Origin: Thermodesulfatator autotrophicus
Lineage (GTDB): Bacteria > Desulfobacterota > Thermodesulfobacteria > Thermodesulfobacteriales > Thermodesulfatatoraceae
Direction: 5' to 3'
NCBI RefSeq assembly: GCF_001642325.1
Contig: NZ_LSFI01000005.1
Span: forward strand, 1 to 64,000
DNA: 64,000 nt
Shown here: one piece after another, positions 54,132 through 61,358 of the stretch
Position numbering within the stretch: position 1 is the stretch's first letter
How the letters are laid out: each line of letters opens with the position of its first letter
Program-made: the position numbers and the translations under genes
The notes under the pieces: model-generated
The model's database searches: none
Seen by the model: the letters and a program-made list of their open reading frames with translations, nothing else
What the model was told of the DNA's origin: nothing

Positions 54132-55480
54132 TACTTTTCTCCTCCTTTAGAAGGTTTCTTAAGGCCATGTTTGGCCATTTTATAACGCAGGACCCGTTCA
54201 CTTATTCCCAGAAACTCCGCTGCTTTGGTTTGAACCCAGTTGGCTTTTTTTAAGGCTTCAAGGATCATTTCCTTTTCTATCTGGGCCAGACGCTCTTCAA
54301 GGGGGCCCAGCTTGGTAGTTTTAAAGCGCTTAACTTCTTCAGGAAGGTCTTCAGGAGTCACCAGAGAACCGCGCGCCAAGGTAACCGTGCGCTGGATAAT
54401 GTGTTCAAGTTCTCTAACGTTTCCGGGGTAGGGATACTTTATCAATATGTCTAAGGCTTCAGCTGAAAACTTAACCGGTCTAAAAGCGTATTTTTTCACA
54501 AAGAAATCAATCAAGGCCGGTATGTCTTCTTTTCTGTGACGAAGGGGTGGGATCTTTATTTCAAAGACATTGAGGCGATAATATAGATCTTCTCTGAAAC
54601 GACCTTCTTCACACATGGCTTTTAAATCCCGGTTGGTGGCAGCAATGACCCTCACATCCACTTCTTTTTCTCGTTCACTTCCTAAGCGCATTATTTTTGA
54701 TTCTTGGAGCACCCTTAAGAGCTTAGGTTGAATGGAAAGGGGCATTTCGCCTATTTCGTCAAGGAATATGCTTCCCTTGTGAGCCAGTTCAAAGCGCCCT
54801 CGTTTTGATTGTATAGCTCCGGTAAAGGCCCCTTTTTCATGTCCAAAAAGTTCGGATTCAAATAAAGTTTCGGGAATAGCTGCACAGTTTACTTCTATGA
54901 AAGGCCCTTGAGCCCTGTCACTTAGCAGGTGTATCAAACGAGCAATGAGTTCTTTGCCTGTCCCTGTTTCTCCAGAAATGAGAACAGGCCACGGAGTTCT
55001 CGCCACCCTGGCTACCATGGAAAGGACTTCCTTCATCTGTTTGCTTTCAGCAATAATCTTGAGGGGAAGTTCTTTTTTTTCTTCTAATTTTTGGATAACT
55101 TCTTCAGCTTCCTGTTGGGTAAAAGTCTCCTGTTCCAGGCGCTTTATACGAGATAGCAGGTCATCTAAATTGATAGGTTTTTCAAGGAAATCGTCAGCTC
55201 CAAGCTTCATTACCTTGACAGCCGTATCTACTGCTCCGTAGGCGGTTATCATTATAGCCCTTACTTTAGGATTAATGCCTTTAAGCCTGGCCAGGAGTTC
55301 ATCTCCGGACATTTCAGGCATTTTTTGGTCAACTAAAACCAGCCAGATGAGTTCTTTTTCAAATATTTCAATAGCTTCTTTGGGCCTGGTGGTATAACTG
55401 ACTTCGTAACCCTCTTTTTCCAGAAAGCCTTTTAAAAGCTCACATTGAATTTCTTCGTCATCAACTATGAGTATTTTCAT
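54131..55480 (-). CDS. NtrC-family sigma-54 response regulator
   Basis: 449 residues: receiver domain with acidic pair DDEE and phospho-Asp in VLVDQKMPEMSG (about 53), AAA+ domain with Walker A GETGTGKE, GAFTGA loop and SIFLDEIGEMP, and a Fis-type HTH (ANWVQTKAAEFLGISERVLRYKM). It overlaps the kinase gene by 20 bp and the DUF4405 gene by 1 bp. It would activate the -24/-12 promoter at 58203-58218 of its own operon. Confidence 0.95.
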   Translation of the reverse strand: MKILIVDDEEIQCELLKGFLEKEGYEVSYTTRPKEAIEIFEKELIWLVLVDQKMPEMSGDELLARLKGINPKVRAIMITAYGAVDTAVKVMKLGADDFLEKPINLDDLLSRIKRLEQETFTQQEAEEVIQKLEEKKELPLKIIAESKQMKEVLSMVARVARTPWPVLISGETGTGKELIARLIHLLSDRAQGPFIEVNCAAIPETLFESELFGHEKGAFTGAIQSKRGRFELAHKGSIFLDEIGEMPLSIQPKLLRVLQESKIMRLGSEREKEVDVRVIAATNRDLKAMCEEGRFREDLYYRLNVFEIKIPPLRHRKEDIPALIDFFVKKYAFRPVKFSAEALDILIKYPYPGNVRELEHIIQRTVTLARGSLVTPEDLPEEVKRFKTTKLGPLEERLAQIEKEMILEALKKANWVQTKAAEFLGISERVLRYKMAKHGLKKPSKGGEK

Positions 55481-56993
55481 TTTTAAGCCTCGGTAAACGA
55501 ATTTCTATTTTAAAAAGATTGTCATTGGTGATTTCAGCGTAAACTTCTCCATTATGAGCTTCTATAATTTTTTTCACCAGGGCAAGCCCCAGCCCGGTTC
55601 CTTTTGTTTTAAAGGTGACGTAAGGATTAAATATTTCCTCAAGTTTATCCTTAGGTGGCAGTTCTCCTGAGTTCTTAATAGTCAGAACTGCATATTTACC
55701 TTGTTTTTTAAGAGAAATTGCCAGAGTGCCATTTTCTTTTGAGGCTTCCAGGGCGTTTAAAATCAGATTTTCCAGAGCCTGTAATAAAAGTTCTCTATTT
55801 CCAATGATAAACAATTTTTCTAATTCTGTAGAAACATTTATTTTTTTGTCTTTCAATAAGAGTTGATAGCGTTCAAGCATTTCTAAAACAATGGATGATA
55901 GTTCTACTTTTTCTTTATTAAAATTTTTTCCGATTCGTACGTAGTTTAACAAAGAATCTATAGTTTTAGTTGATTGTAATAGTGATTTATTTAATAATTC
56001 CAGCAATTTAAGCTCCTCTTGAGACAAACTTTTAGCCTCTTTGATTAATCTTTGTAAGGCTAAAGATATATTGTTAATTGGATTTTTAATTTCATGAGCG
56101 ATAGTTGCTGCTGCCCTTCCAAGAGCTACTTCTTCTTTTTGTTGAGCGAGACTTCTTTCATAATTTCTAATATTTTCCAAGTATTTTTTTTGGAAAAAAT
56201 AGAAAATAACAGTCAATATCAAACCAATCAAGGAAAGACTAGAAGATAAGATTAAGTAGCGCTCTTTGAGTTTTTTTTCTAAAAGTTCTAAATTTTTAGC
56301 CTTTAAGTAAACAATTAGAGTCTTGTTTTGAAAAGGCATTTCTATCTTAAAGTTTTTATTGAAAAGAGAAACTTTTGGTTGTTTTATTTTTTGTGGAACT
56401 ATTTCCACTGAACGTACATTAGGAAGTTTAGAAATACGGTTGATAATGCTTTCAATTGATATTTTTTCATAAAATGGTTTAATATTTTCAACTCTTGAGC
56501 CTATTATAACTTTCTTTAGAAAGGTTAAGTTTTCCCTGCAAAATACAAATAGGTTGTATTCTTTGATATAAGTTAAACTATTCTGGCAAATATCAATTTC
56601 TGGCAACCATCCTTCAGGTACAGAAATAATTTCTCCGTTTGACCTTTCAATAAAAATTCCAGCAAGACCATTTTCCTGGATAAAACCTAACAACTCATCT
56701 GGAGAAAAAGGCTCTATAGAGTCTAAATAATCAATAAAAGATGATGTATTAGAAAGAAAATGATAAAGAATATTTTTTATTATTTTTTCTGCTAATGAAC
56801 CTGTTTCCATATTTAGACGGATTACTTCTGTAAGTGTGTAAGAATCCTGCTGTACATGTTCAACAAAAAATTTTTCTATTTCCTTATGATGAAAATAAAA
56901 AGATAGATTTAAAAGACCAAATAAAACAAGAAAAAAAACCAGATTTATTTTCCATAAAGAGAGCCTATCTACCATATCCACCGCCGTGTCCAC
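55461..56993 (-). CDS. Membrane sensor histidine kinase
   Basis: 510 residues: membrane segment at about 15-33, periplasmic sensor domain (about 35-250), second membrane segment (about 251-270), then HisKA with AAATIAHEIKNPINNISLAL (phospho-His) and an ATPase domain with LILNALEAS and GTGLGLALVKKIIEAHNGE. Partner of the overlapping NtrC-type regulator. The sensor region has low similarity to anything recognised. It begins inside the preceding gene (ATG 56993 or 56975). Confidence 0.92.
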   Translation of the reverse strand: MDTAVDMVDRLSLWKINLVFFLVLFGLLNLSFYFHHKEIEKFFVEHVQQDSYTLTEVIRLNMETGSLAEKIIKNILYHFLSNTSSFIDYLDSIEPFSPDELLGFIQENGLAGIFIERSNGEIISVPEGWLPEIDICQNSLTYIKEYNLFVFCRENLTFLKKVIIGSRVENIKPFYEKISIESIINRISKLPNVRSVEIVPQKIKQPKVSLFNKNFKIEMPFQNKTLIVYLKAKNLELLEKKLKERYLILSSSLSLIGLILTVIFYFFQKKYLENIRNYERSLAQQKEEVALGRAAATIAHEIKNPINNISLALQRLIKEAKSLSQEELKLLELLNKSLLQSTKTIDSLLNYVRIGKNFNKEKVELSSIVLEMLERYQLLLKDKKINVSTELEKLFIIGNRELLLQALENLILNALEASKENGTLAISLKKQGKYAVLTIKNSGELPPKDKLEEIFNPYVTFKTKGTGLGLALVKKIIEAHNGEVYAEITNDNLFKIEIRLPRLKNENTHS

Positions 56994-57384
56994 CGCCTCT
57001 TTCCTTTTGTTGCCGTTGTTCCCGTTTGTAAAATTCTTTTCGGTAACATCTTGGCCATTTTTGGCGAATGCTTTTTTGTAATCTCTTCCTGATACCGGTA
57101 AAATCTTTGCGCTCTTTAATGATTAAGTCTCTAGCTAAAAATTGGCCGTCAAATGTTTTAAAAAGGCGAAACTTTATTACATCTCCTGGATAAAGCCTAA
57201 GGTGATTCTCATTAAAAAAAATTTTGATTCTTTTAGACCTGTTATTTTCGTCAAAAAAAAGGACAATAGCACTTTTAGGGCAGGGAAAAGTCATCAATAC
57301 TTTTCCTTCAATTTTAACTCCCTCTTCAAGGCCTTGAGCTTTGAGAGGACTAATAATGGTTAGAAAAATTAATAATGAGAGCAC
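56965..57384 (-). CDS. Small exported OB-like protein, uncertain start
   Basis: The readable frame runs to ATG 57609, but the first 75 codons (before GTG at 57384) translate dispersed repeat sequence (57412-57560) rather than a protein. From GTG 57384 there is a plausible signal peptide, VLSLLIFLTIISPLKAQG, then a ca. 60-residue beta-rich body resembling an OB fold (VKIEGKVLMTF, PGDVIKFRLFK, FLARDLIIKE) and a basic Gly-rich tail. It lies between the sigma-54 promoter and the kinase gene. The repeat may have been inserted into the original N-terminal region or between genes. Confidence 0.5.
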   Translation of the reverse strand: MLSLLIFLTIISPLKAQGLEEGVKIEGKVLMTFPCPKSAIVLFFDENNRSKRIKIFFNENHLRLYPGDVIKFRLFKTFDGQFLARDLIIKERKDFTGIRKRLQKSIRQKWPRCYRKEFYKREQRQQKERGGGHGGGYGR

Positions 57385-57411
57385 AAAACAGGTAACAATT
57401 TTAGGGCTGTC

Positions 57412-57560
57412 ATTGCGAGTTTTCCCTTTGTCATTGCGAGCCACATTTCCCACCTCGTCATTGCGAGCCACGAAGTGGCGAAGCAATCTCTTCCCCGAGT
57501 TATACCGAAAAGGTTTAAGATTGCCACGGCAACTAGGTCGCCTCGTGATGACGCCCTGTA
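57412..57560. repeat. Dispersed-repeat cluster
   Basis: Contains three tcattgcgag starts (57412-57470), the block cacgaagtggcgaagcaatctc, and a later gattgccacggcaactaggtcgcc part. It lies in an open minus-strand frame upstream of the OB-like gene. Confidence 0.85.
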
Positions 57561-57619
57561 ATATAAAAAAGGCTCTCATTAATAACAAACTAAAAATTAG
57601 GATTCTCATAATCTCTTCT

Positions 57620-57651
57620 AAAAAACCCCGCCTTTTTAGGCGGGGTTTTTT
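57620..57651. terminator. Strong bidirectional terminator
   Basis: AAAAAACCCCGCC-TTTTTA-GGCGGGGTTTTTT. It ends the exported-protein gene on minus and can also work on plus. It could limit transcription of the downstream kinase genes. Confidence 0.93.
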
Positions 57652-57660
57652 AATTACTCA

Positions 57661-58164
57661 TTAATTTGAATACCGCCAGCATTGACCTCTACCATAACCC
57701 TGGCCAGGGGCAAAATATTGGTTACCACTTCCCTGATTCATTTGCATCTGTTGACGACCTCTATTTTTCCAGGGCCCTCCGCGCCAGAGAGGCCTTCCAT
57801 CTTCCCCTCTTAGTACGATGGTCTGTCCGGAAACAGTCATTTTAGTAGCTACGATTCTAGTAGTGCCATTGGGAAAAGTAACTTCATAGCCTTCTACAGT
57901 GATGTCCTCTCCAACCGTAGGGTAGGGGACTCCCATTTGTTGCCAGTACCACCTAGGGCCAATGCCATACACGGTGACTACCCCCTGATCTGTTTCAACC
58001 TGCAAACCCTGGCTGGCAGGCCAGGGGACAGCCTTAACCACTCCCGTAATTGTTACCGGAGTTCCTGAAAGGATGTAAGGTACCGCTGGGGGATTAGGAT
58101 TTTGGGCCCATACTCCCCCTGCCACAAACAGACTGAATACCATAGCCAAAATTAAATTCCTCAT
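57661..58164 (-). CDS. Exported OB-fold-like protein, first gene of sigma-54 operon
   Basis: 167 residues: signal peptide MRNLILAMVFSLFVAGGVWAQ (cut after AQ). A beta-rich middle (TITGVVKAVPWPASQ, TVYGIGPRWYW, DITVEGYEVTFPNGT, MTVSGQTIVLRG) is of nucleic-acid/ligand-binding OB type. A Gln/Gly/Asn-rich tail follows. Its own sigma-54 promoter and a palindrome are upstream. Probably a periplasmic stress or metal-binding protein regulated by the two-component system, like ZraP in arrangement but not in sequence. Confidence 0.7.
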   Translation of the reverse strand: MRNLILAMVFSLFVAGGVWAQNPNPPAVPYILSGTPVTITGVVKAVPWPASQGLQVETDQGVVTVYGIGPRWYWQQMGVPYPTVGEDITVEGYEVTFPNGTTRIVATKMTVSGQTIVLRGEDGRPLWRGGPWKNRGRQQMQMNQGSGNQYFAPGQGYGRGQCWRYSN

Positions 58165-58202
58165 CTTTTGTACCTCCTTCTTTGTTTTTATCAGTTTTTA
58201 AG

Positions 58203-58218
58203 TGCAATGCGTGTGCCA
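58203..58218 (-). promoter_or_regulatory. Sigma-54 promoter of the two-component operon
   Basis: Minus-strand TGGCACACGCATTGCA: perfect -24 TGGCAC and -12 TTGC with 12-base spacing. It gives a start at about 58192 and a 28-nt leader to the exported protein gene with AAGGAGG. Confidence 0.88.
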
Positions 58219-58286
58219 GTTTGTATGGCCGGGGAAATCAGTATTTTCAAGAAATTAGCTTGCTTTAATTCGACAAAAAGAAGAAT

Positions 58287-58302
58287 TCGACAATAGTGTC
58301 GA
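58287..58302. promoter_or_regulatory. Palindromic enhancer site for the NtrC-type regulator
   Basis: TCGACAATAGTGTCGA is a perfect 16-bp palindrome of 6-bp arms with a 4-base centre. A half-site repeat TTCGACAA is at 58269-58276. It lies about 70 bp upstream of the sigma-54 -24 element, typical for the family. Confidence 0.65.
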
Positions 58303-58307
58303 TGGAA

Positions 58308-58982
58308 TTAAGCCAGAATTACAGCTATAATTCCTGTAAGAAATATGCCGTCAAAAGTACCTGCACCACCAATTGAAGCTACGGGGGCTTTAAGCCGGTT
58401 TATGTCTCTCAGGTGCAAAATGTCTGCGCCGATAAGGGTACCGAGTGTTCCTGAAATGTAGGCCACTACCGGGGCCTTTTCTGGAGAGATGAGAAGGGCT
58501 ATAAGAGCTGCGGCCAGAGGGGGAATAAACATGGGAATGGCAATCCCTATACCTGGTACAGGCCGGGCCAGTTTATAACAGATGAAAGCCACTATGGTGG
58601 TGGCTATAAGAGGGCTTATAAAAAGGCCGTTAGTTAACATTAGATATAAAGAGACAAAAACAGGAATTATACAGCCACCAACGTTTACGGCTATTACGGT
58701 ATAACTTGGTTCTCTGACTTGGGGGATTACGTAACGTATGCCAAAAAAAGTAACCGTTACTTCTTCAGGGTAAAGCTCACGGTCTCTCCTGATTTTTTTT
58801 ACGGGAATATTGATACTGCTCCCTATCAAGGAGCCGAAAAGAAAGACAAAAATCTGGCCTGCGGACAGTCCAAGTTTGCTGGCGGCAATAGTTATTAATC
58901 CAATGTGGACGAAAATAAATAAAAAAAGCAACAAAAAGAGAAAAAGAAAGAAAAATAAGATAGCAAAAGGGCTAAATATCAT
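58308..58982 (-). CDS. DUF1614 membrane protein
   Basis: 224 residues, six or so hydrophobic segments. Typical blocks: LAGQIFVFLFGSLIGSSINIPV, GVAGCIIPV-like GGCIIPVFVSLY, and the signature GADILHLRDI and GAGTFDGIFLTGI near the end. These match DUF1614 (function unknown). It ends next to the enhancer palindrome; its promoter is separate from the downstream operon. Confidence 0.85.
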   Translation of the reverse strand: MIFSPFAILFFFLFLFLLLFLFIFVHIGLITIAASKLGLSAGQIFVFLFGSLIGSSINIPVKKIRRDRELYPEEVTVTFFGIRYVIPQVREPSYTVIAVNVGGCIIPVFVSLYLMLTNGLFISPLIATTIVAFICYKLARPVPGIGIAIPMFIPPLAAALIALLISPEKAPVVAYISGTLGTLIGADILHLRDINRLKAPVASIGGAGTFDGIFLTGIIAVILA

Positions 58983-59334
58983 TTTTTGTCCTCTATAAAG
59001 ATTTTTGAATTTAATTGGTTATTTTATCTCTCCCTGAGCCTGCTTCGCTTGTCCCGAGCGAAGCGAGGAATCTCCGGGACTGCTTTGTCGGCCTTTGGCC
59101 TCCTCGCAGTGACAAGTTGGGAGCCCCCCCGCAGTGAGCAAATAGGTTGTTATGGCGAGGTCTCTTCCCGTCATGGCGAGCCACATTGACATCGTGAGTT
59201 TCCCGGATATAGGTATGAACGAGATCGGTCATGCTTTTCACGAACCCGGCCCGGGGGTCTCGTCGTTTTCAAGGAGATGCAGGTAGAATTCTCCCCTTGT
59301 CATAGCCGCTTTTCTGGTTTCAGGATCAAGGGAT
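58983..59334. repeat. Dispersed-repeat gap with small reading remnant
   Basis: A repeat block at about 59030-59180 has gcttcgcttgtcccgagcgaagcgaggaatctcc, cctcgcagtgac and tcatggcgagcc. The segment 59230-59350 on minus can encode a short tail (GTG, then YLTDESLDPETRKAAMTR) ending TGA; its status is unclear. Confidence 0.7.
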
Positions 59335-59870
59335 TCATCGGTTAAGTATTTCACGTACCCCTTCTATGGGCATTCTGCCTTCTGCACCCACCAATAACAT
59401 AGAAAGTTTTACGGTAGGCACATTAAAAACATCCTCAGCCTCCCTCTTACCGCGGGTTATTTCTCCCATCTTAAGTCCTCTAATTTCGGTTATTCCCCCA
59501 CGGGGATTAATCTTAACCTCGGAGCCGTCTGGAACCACCTGATACACATCTCCCTGGAAGTGCATAATTCCCCGCTCAAGGGTATATCTACCATCGAGGC
59601 GATAAACTTCTCTTCTTCCGTTTCGATCTAAGTCCATACGAATATAAAATCGTCAACTCTCCCCTGATCCAGTTCTTTGTAGATATTTTTCTTCCTGCGT
59701 AATTATAATACAGGACGTACTGATTTCCTACTCTTAGGTGAGTTCCCTCTTTGATCTGGAGATGCCCGTCGTCATAGTCAACAGAAACCATCCTGCCAGC
59801 GGCCAGAGATGTTACTGCTCCTTTTTCATCTTTTGATACAGAGTGATCATCTTCAGGAATTTAATCATCT
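59335..59870 (-). pseudogene. Frameshifted gene of unknown function
   Basis: Two overlapping frames form one protein. The upstream part reads GRMVSVDYDDGHLQIKEGT to LRGELTILY; after a frameshift near 59640, IRMDLDRNGRREVYRLDGRYTLERG, then NVPTVKLSMLLVGAEGR continues to the stop at 59335. Two 17-bp near-duplicate repeats (ATCATCTTC[A/T]GGAATT at about 59846 and 59864) and an in-frame stop lie at its start. No family recognised. Confidence 0.6.
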
Positions 59871-59885
59871 TCTGGAATTCCAAGC

Positions 59886-60024
59886 TCAGAGAGAAAACTG
59901 TAGTTGGTAGATCCTTATGTTTTTATATCCTCCAGGGGCTAACTTTTCTGCCGCGTTGCGTAAAATATCTTTACTATTTTGAAATCCCGGCCCTCCCGTA
60001 TCGTGTCCACTTTGGAGCAATCTT
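59886..60024 (-). pseudogene. C-terminal remnant of an unrecognised gene
   Basis: A short minus-strand frame ending at TGA 59886-59888 reads GHDTGGPGFQNSKDILRNAAEK, then LAPGGYKNIRIYQLQFSL. Its composition looks protein-like, but an upstream stop leaves fewer than 50 codons. Confidence 0.4.
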
Positions 60025-60083
60025 GACTAGAAGAAAATTACTCTTATCCTAAAAGAGGAAAATCCGACAAAGGTGTAAGGGAT

Positions 60084-60335
60084 ATGCCACGAGCCAGAGT
60101 GGAGAAGCGTCATAAGGTTTCAGTCCTTTTCCCGGTGGATCTTTTGAAAAAGGTCAGGATGGTAGCTTCCGTCAAGGGGGAGCCTCTGAGCCAGACCATC
60201 GTGAGACTTACGGAAATAGGATTGAAGGAAGAGTTCGGGGACGGTTCCGTAGATCTGGAAGCGCTGGAAAAAGCCATAGGAAGCATACCGGCAGGGGGAG
60301 ACGCCTTGAAAGACTCAGAGGATCTTTATTTATGA
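60084..60335 (+). CDS. Antitoxin (ribbon-helix-helix-like)
   Basis: 83 residues. The N-terminal KRHKVSVLFPVDLLKKVRMVASVKGEPLSQTIVRLTEIGL fits the beta strand-helix-helix of antitoxins. The acidic C-terminus (about 50-83) would wrap the toxin. It overlaps the PIN gene by 4 bp (ATGA), the standard toxin-antitoxin coupling. Likely autoregulates the pair. Confidence 0.8.
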   Translation: MPRARVEKRHKVSVLFPVDLLKKVRMVASVKGEPLSQTIVRLTEIGLKEEFGDGSVDLEALEKAIGSIPAGGDALKDSEDLYL

Positions 60336-60745
60336 AGGAGAGAGCGGTTCTCGATACCAGCTTTCTGGTGGCCTGTCTTTGCGAGAGGGATGTGCATCAT
60401 CGGAGGGCCAGAGAAATTTTCAGGGAAACCTTGAGAGATTTACATCCGATAGTGCCGGATGTGATCTATGGGGAAGCAGTTTCAGTTCTGGCCCGGCGGT
60501 CGAGGGAATGGGGATTCGAGTTCGGACAGGCGTTAAGGGAATTGAGGGCCATCTGTCCTCGTCCGGCCAGATTTGCGGTGTATCTTCTGGAAGAATTTGA
60601 CGATATAATAAGGCTGGTGGAGGATACGGAGGGGAGATTGAACTTCAACGATGCCCTCATCGTGGTAGGGGCGAGAGAGGAAAGGATAAAGAAGATAGTG
60701 AGTTTCGATTCGGATTTTGACGGATACATGGAAAGAATCGGGTAA
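60332..60745 (+). CDS. vapC: PIN-domain ribonuclease toxin (VapC type)
   Basis: 137 residues. Acidic site residues: AVLDTSFLVACL (first Asp), the Glu of DVIYGEAVSVL, the Asp of LNFNDALIVVGA and the final SFDSDFDGY. All four acidic positions are present, so the RNase is likely active. Partner antitoxin overlaps directly upstream. VapC toxins cleave specific RNAs under stress. Confidence 0.9.
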   Translation: MKERAVLDTSFLVACLCERDVHHRRAREIFRETLRDLHPIVPDVIYGEAVSVLARRSREWGFEFGQALRELRAICPRPARFAVYLLEEFDDIIRLVEDTEGRLNFNDALIVVGAREERIKKIVSFDSDFDGYMERIG

Positions 60746-60824
60746 TCAATAAACTGTAGTTGGACCATTTGTAATGAAGATTCATTGAGTGGTGCTAAAA
60801 AACTCTGCAAAAGGAGTTAAAACT

Positions 60825-60911
60825 ATGATGGAAGTTTTCTCTGAAATAATGCTCCTTGAGGAGACCGCAAAATATTTAAAAATAGAAAAACCTCAAAAAT
60901 CTACTATTTAA
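60825..60911 (+). pseudogene. Excisionase-like fragment
   Basis: A 28-codon frame reads FSEIMLLEETAKYLKI, which resembles the first half of excisionase-type winged helices, then stops at TAA 60909-60911. AAGGAG precedes it. The remainder is missing. Confidence 0.5.
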
Positions 60912-60956
60912 AATGGCAAAGTTTGACAGTTTCTAGGCAAAATTAAGGAGTCCCAA

Positions 60957-61216
60957 AAATTAAAAATATAAAACACAAAGCCATTTTAATGCTTATTTAT
61001 TCTGGTGGTTTGCGTGTCGGAGAGGTTGTGAGGCTCCTTTTAAGACATTCCTTTGCCACGCACTTGCTGGAAAGTGGAATTGACCTGAGGTATATTCAGG
61101 AGCTTTTAGGTCATAAAAGTACAAAAACAACAGAAATTTACACCCATGTAAGTAAGAAGAATCTTTCAGCAATAAAAAACCCACTTGATGATCTTTTAGC
61201 AGGAAGAGGGATATGA
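60957..61216 (+). pseudogene. Tyrosine recombinase (XerD/integrase-like), internally deleted
   Basis: The readable frame gives [23 protein letters not shown] joined directly to [39 protein letters not shown], then [12 protein letters not shown]. The two parts flank the catalytic Arg and the H-R-H-Y box, with the region between deleted. The nucleophile Tyr (IYTHVS) is intact but the N-terminal domain is absent. A remnant of the mobile element that brought the neighbouring cassette (inference). Confidence 0.75.
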
Positions 61217-61253
61217 CCAAGGTAATAAAAAGTAATGGCCATTCAGAGAGAAA

Positions 61254-61313
61254 TATATGCGAACAGTTCGCATATACCACAAAATTAGTAGTATATCCGA
61301 ACAGTTCGGATAT
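61254..61313. repeat. Pair of GAACAGTTC-centred palindromes
   Basis: 61254-61276 (TATATGCGAA-CAG-TTCGCATATA) and 61293-61313 (ATATCCGAA-CAG-TTCGGATAT) are palindromes sharing the core and differing in compensated bases. They directly precede the cassette boundary and could be operators or folded recombination-site parts. Confidence 0.7.
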
Positions 61314-61319
61314 GAACGA

Positions 61320-61326
61320 GTTAGGC
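61320..61326 (+). mobile_element. Left cassette boundary core site
   Basis: GTTAGGC matches the integron core GTTRRRY. The following gtaatgccc parallels the sequence after the right core site at 63201 (GTTAAGTGAAATGCCC). Confidence 0.55.
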
Positions 61327-61358
61327 GTAATGCCCTCAATAATAGGAGGGAAAAAATC

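Noticed and set aside
59843-60052. Plus-strand ORF of 69 codons
   Set aside because: Lacks ribosome site and protein-like features; minus-strand remnants explain this stretch better.
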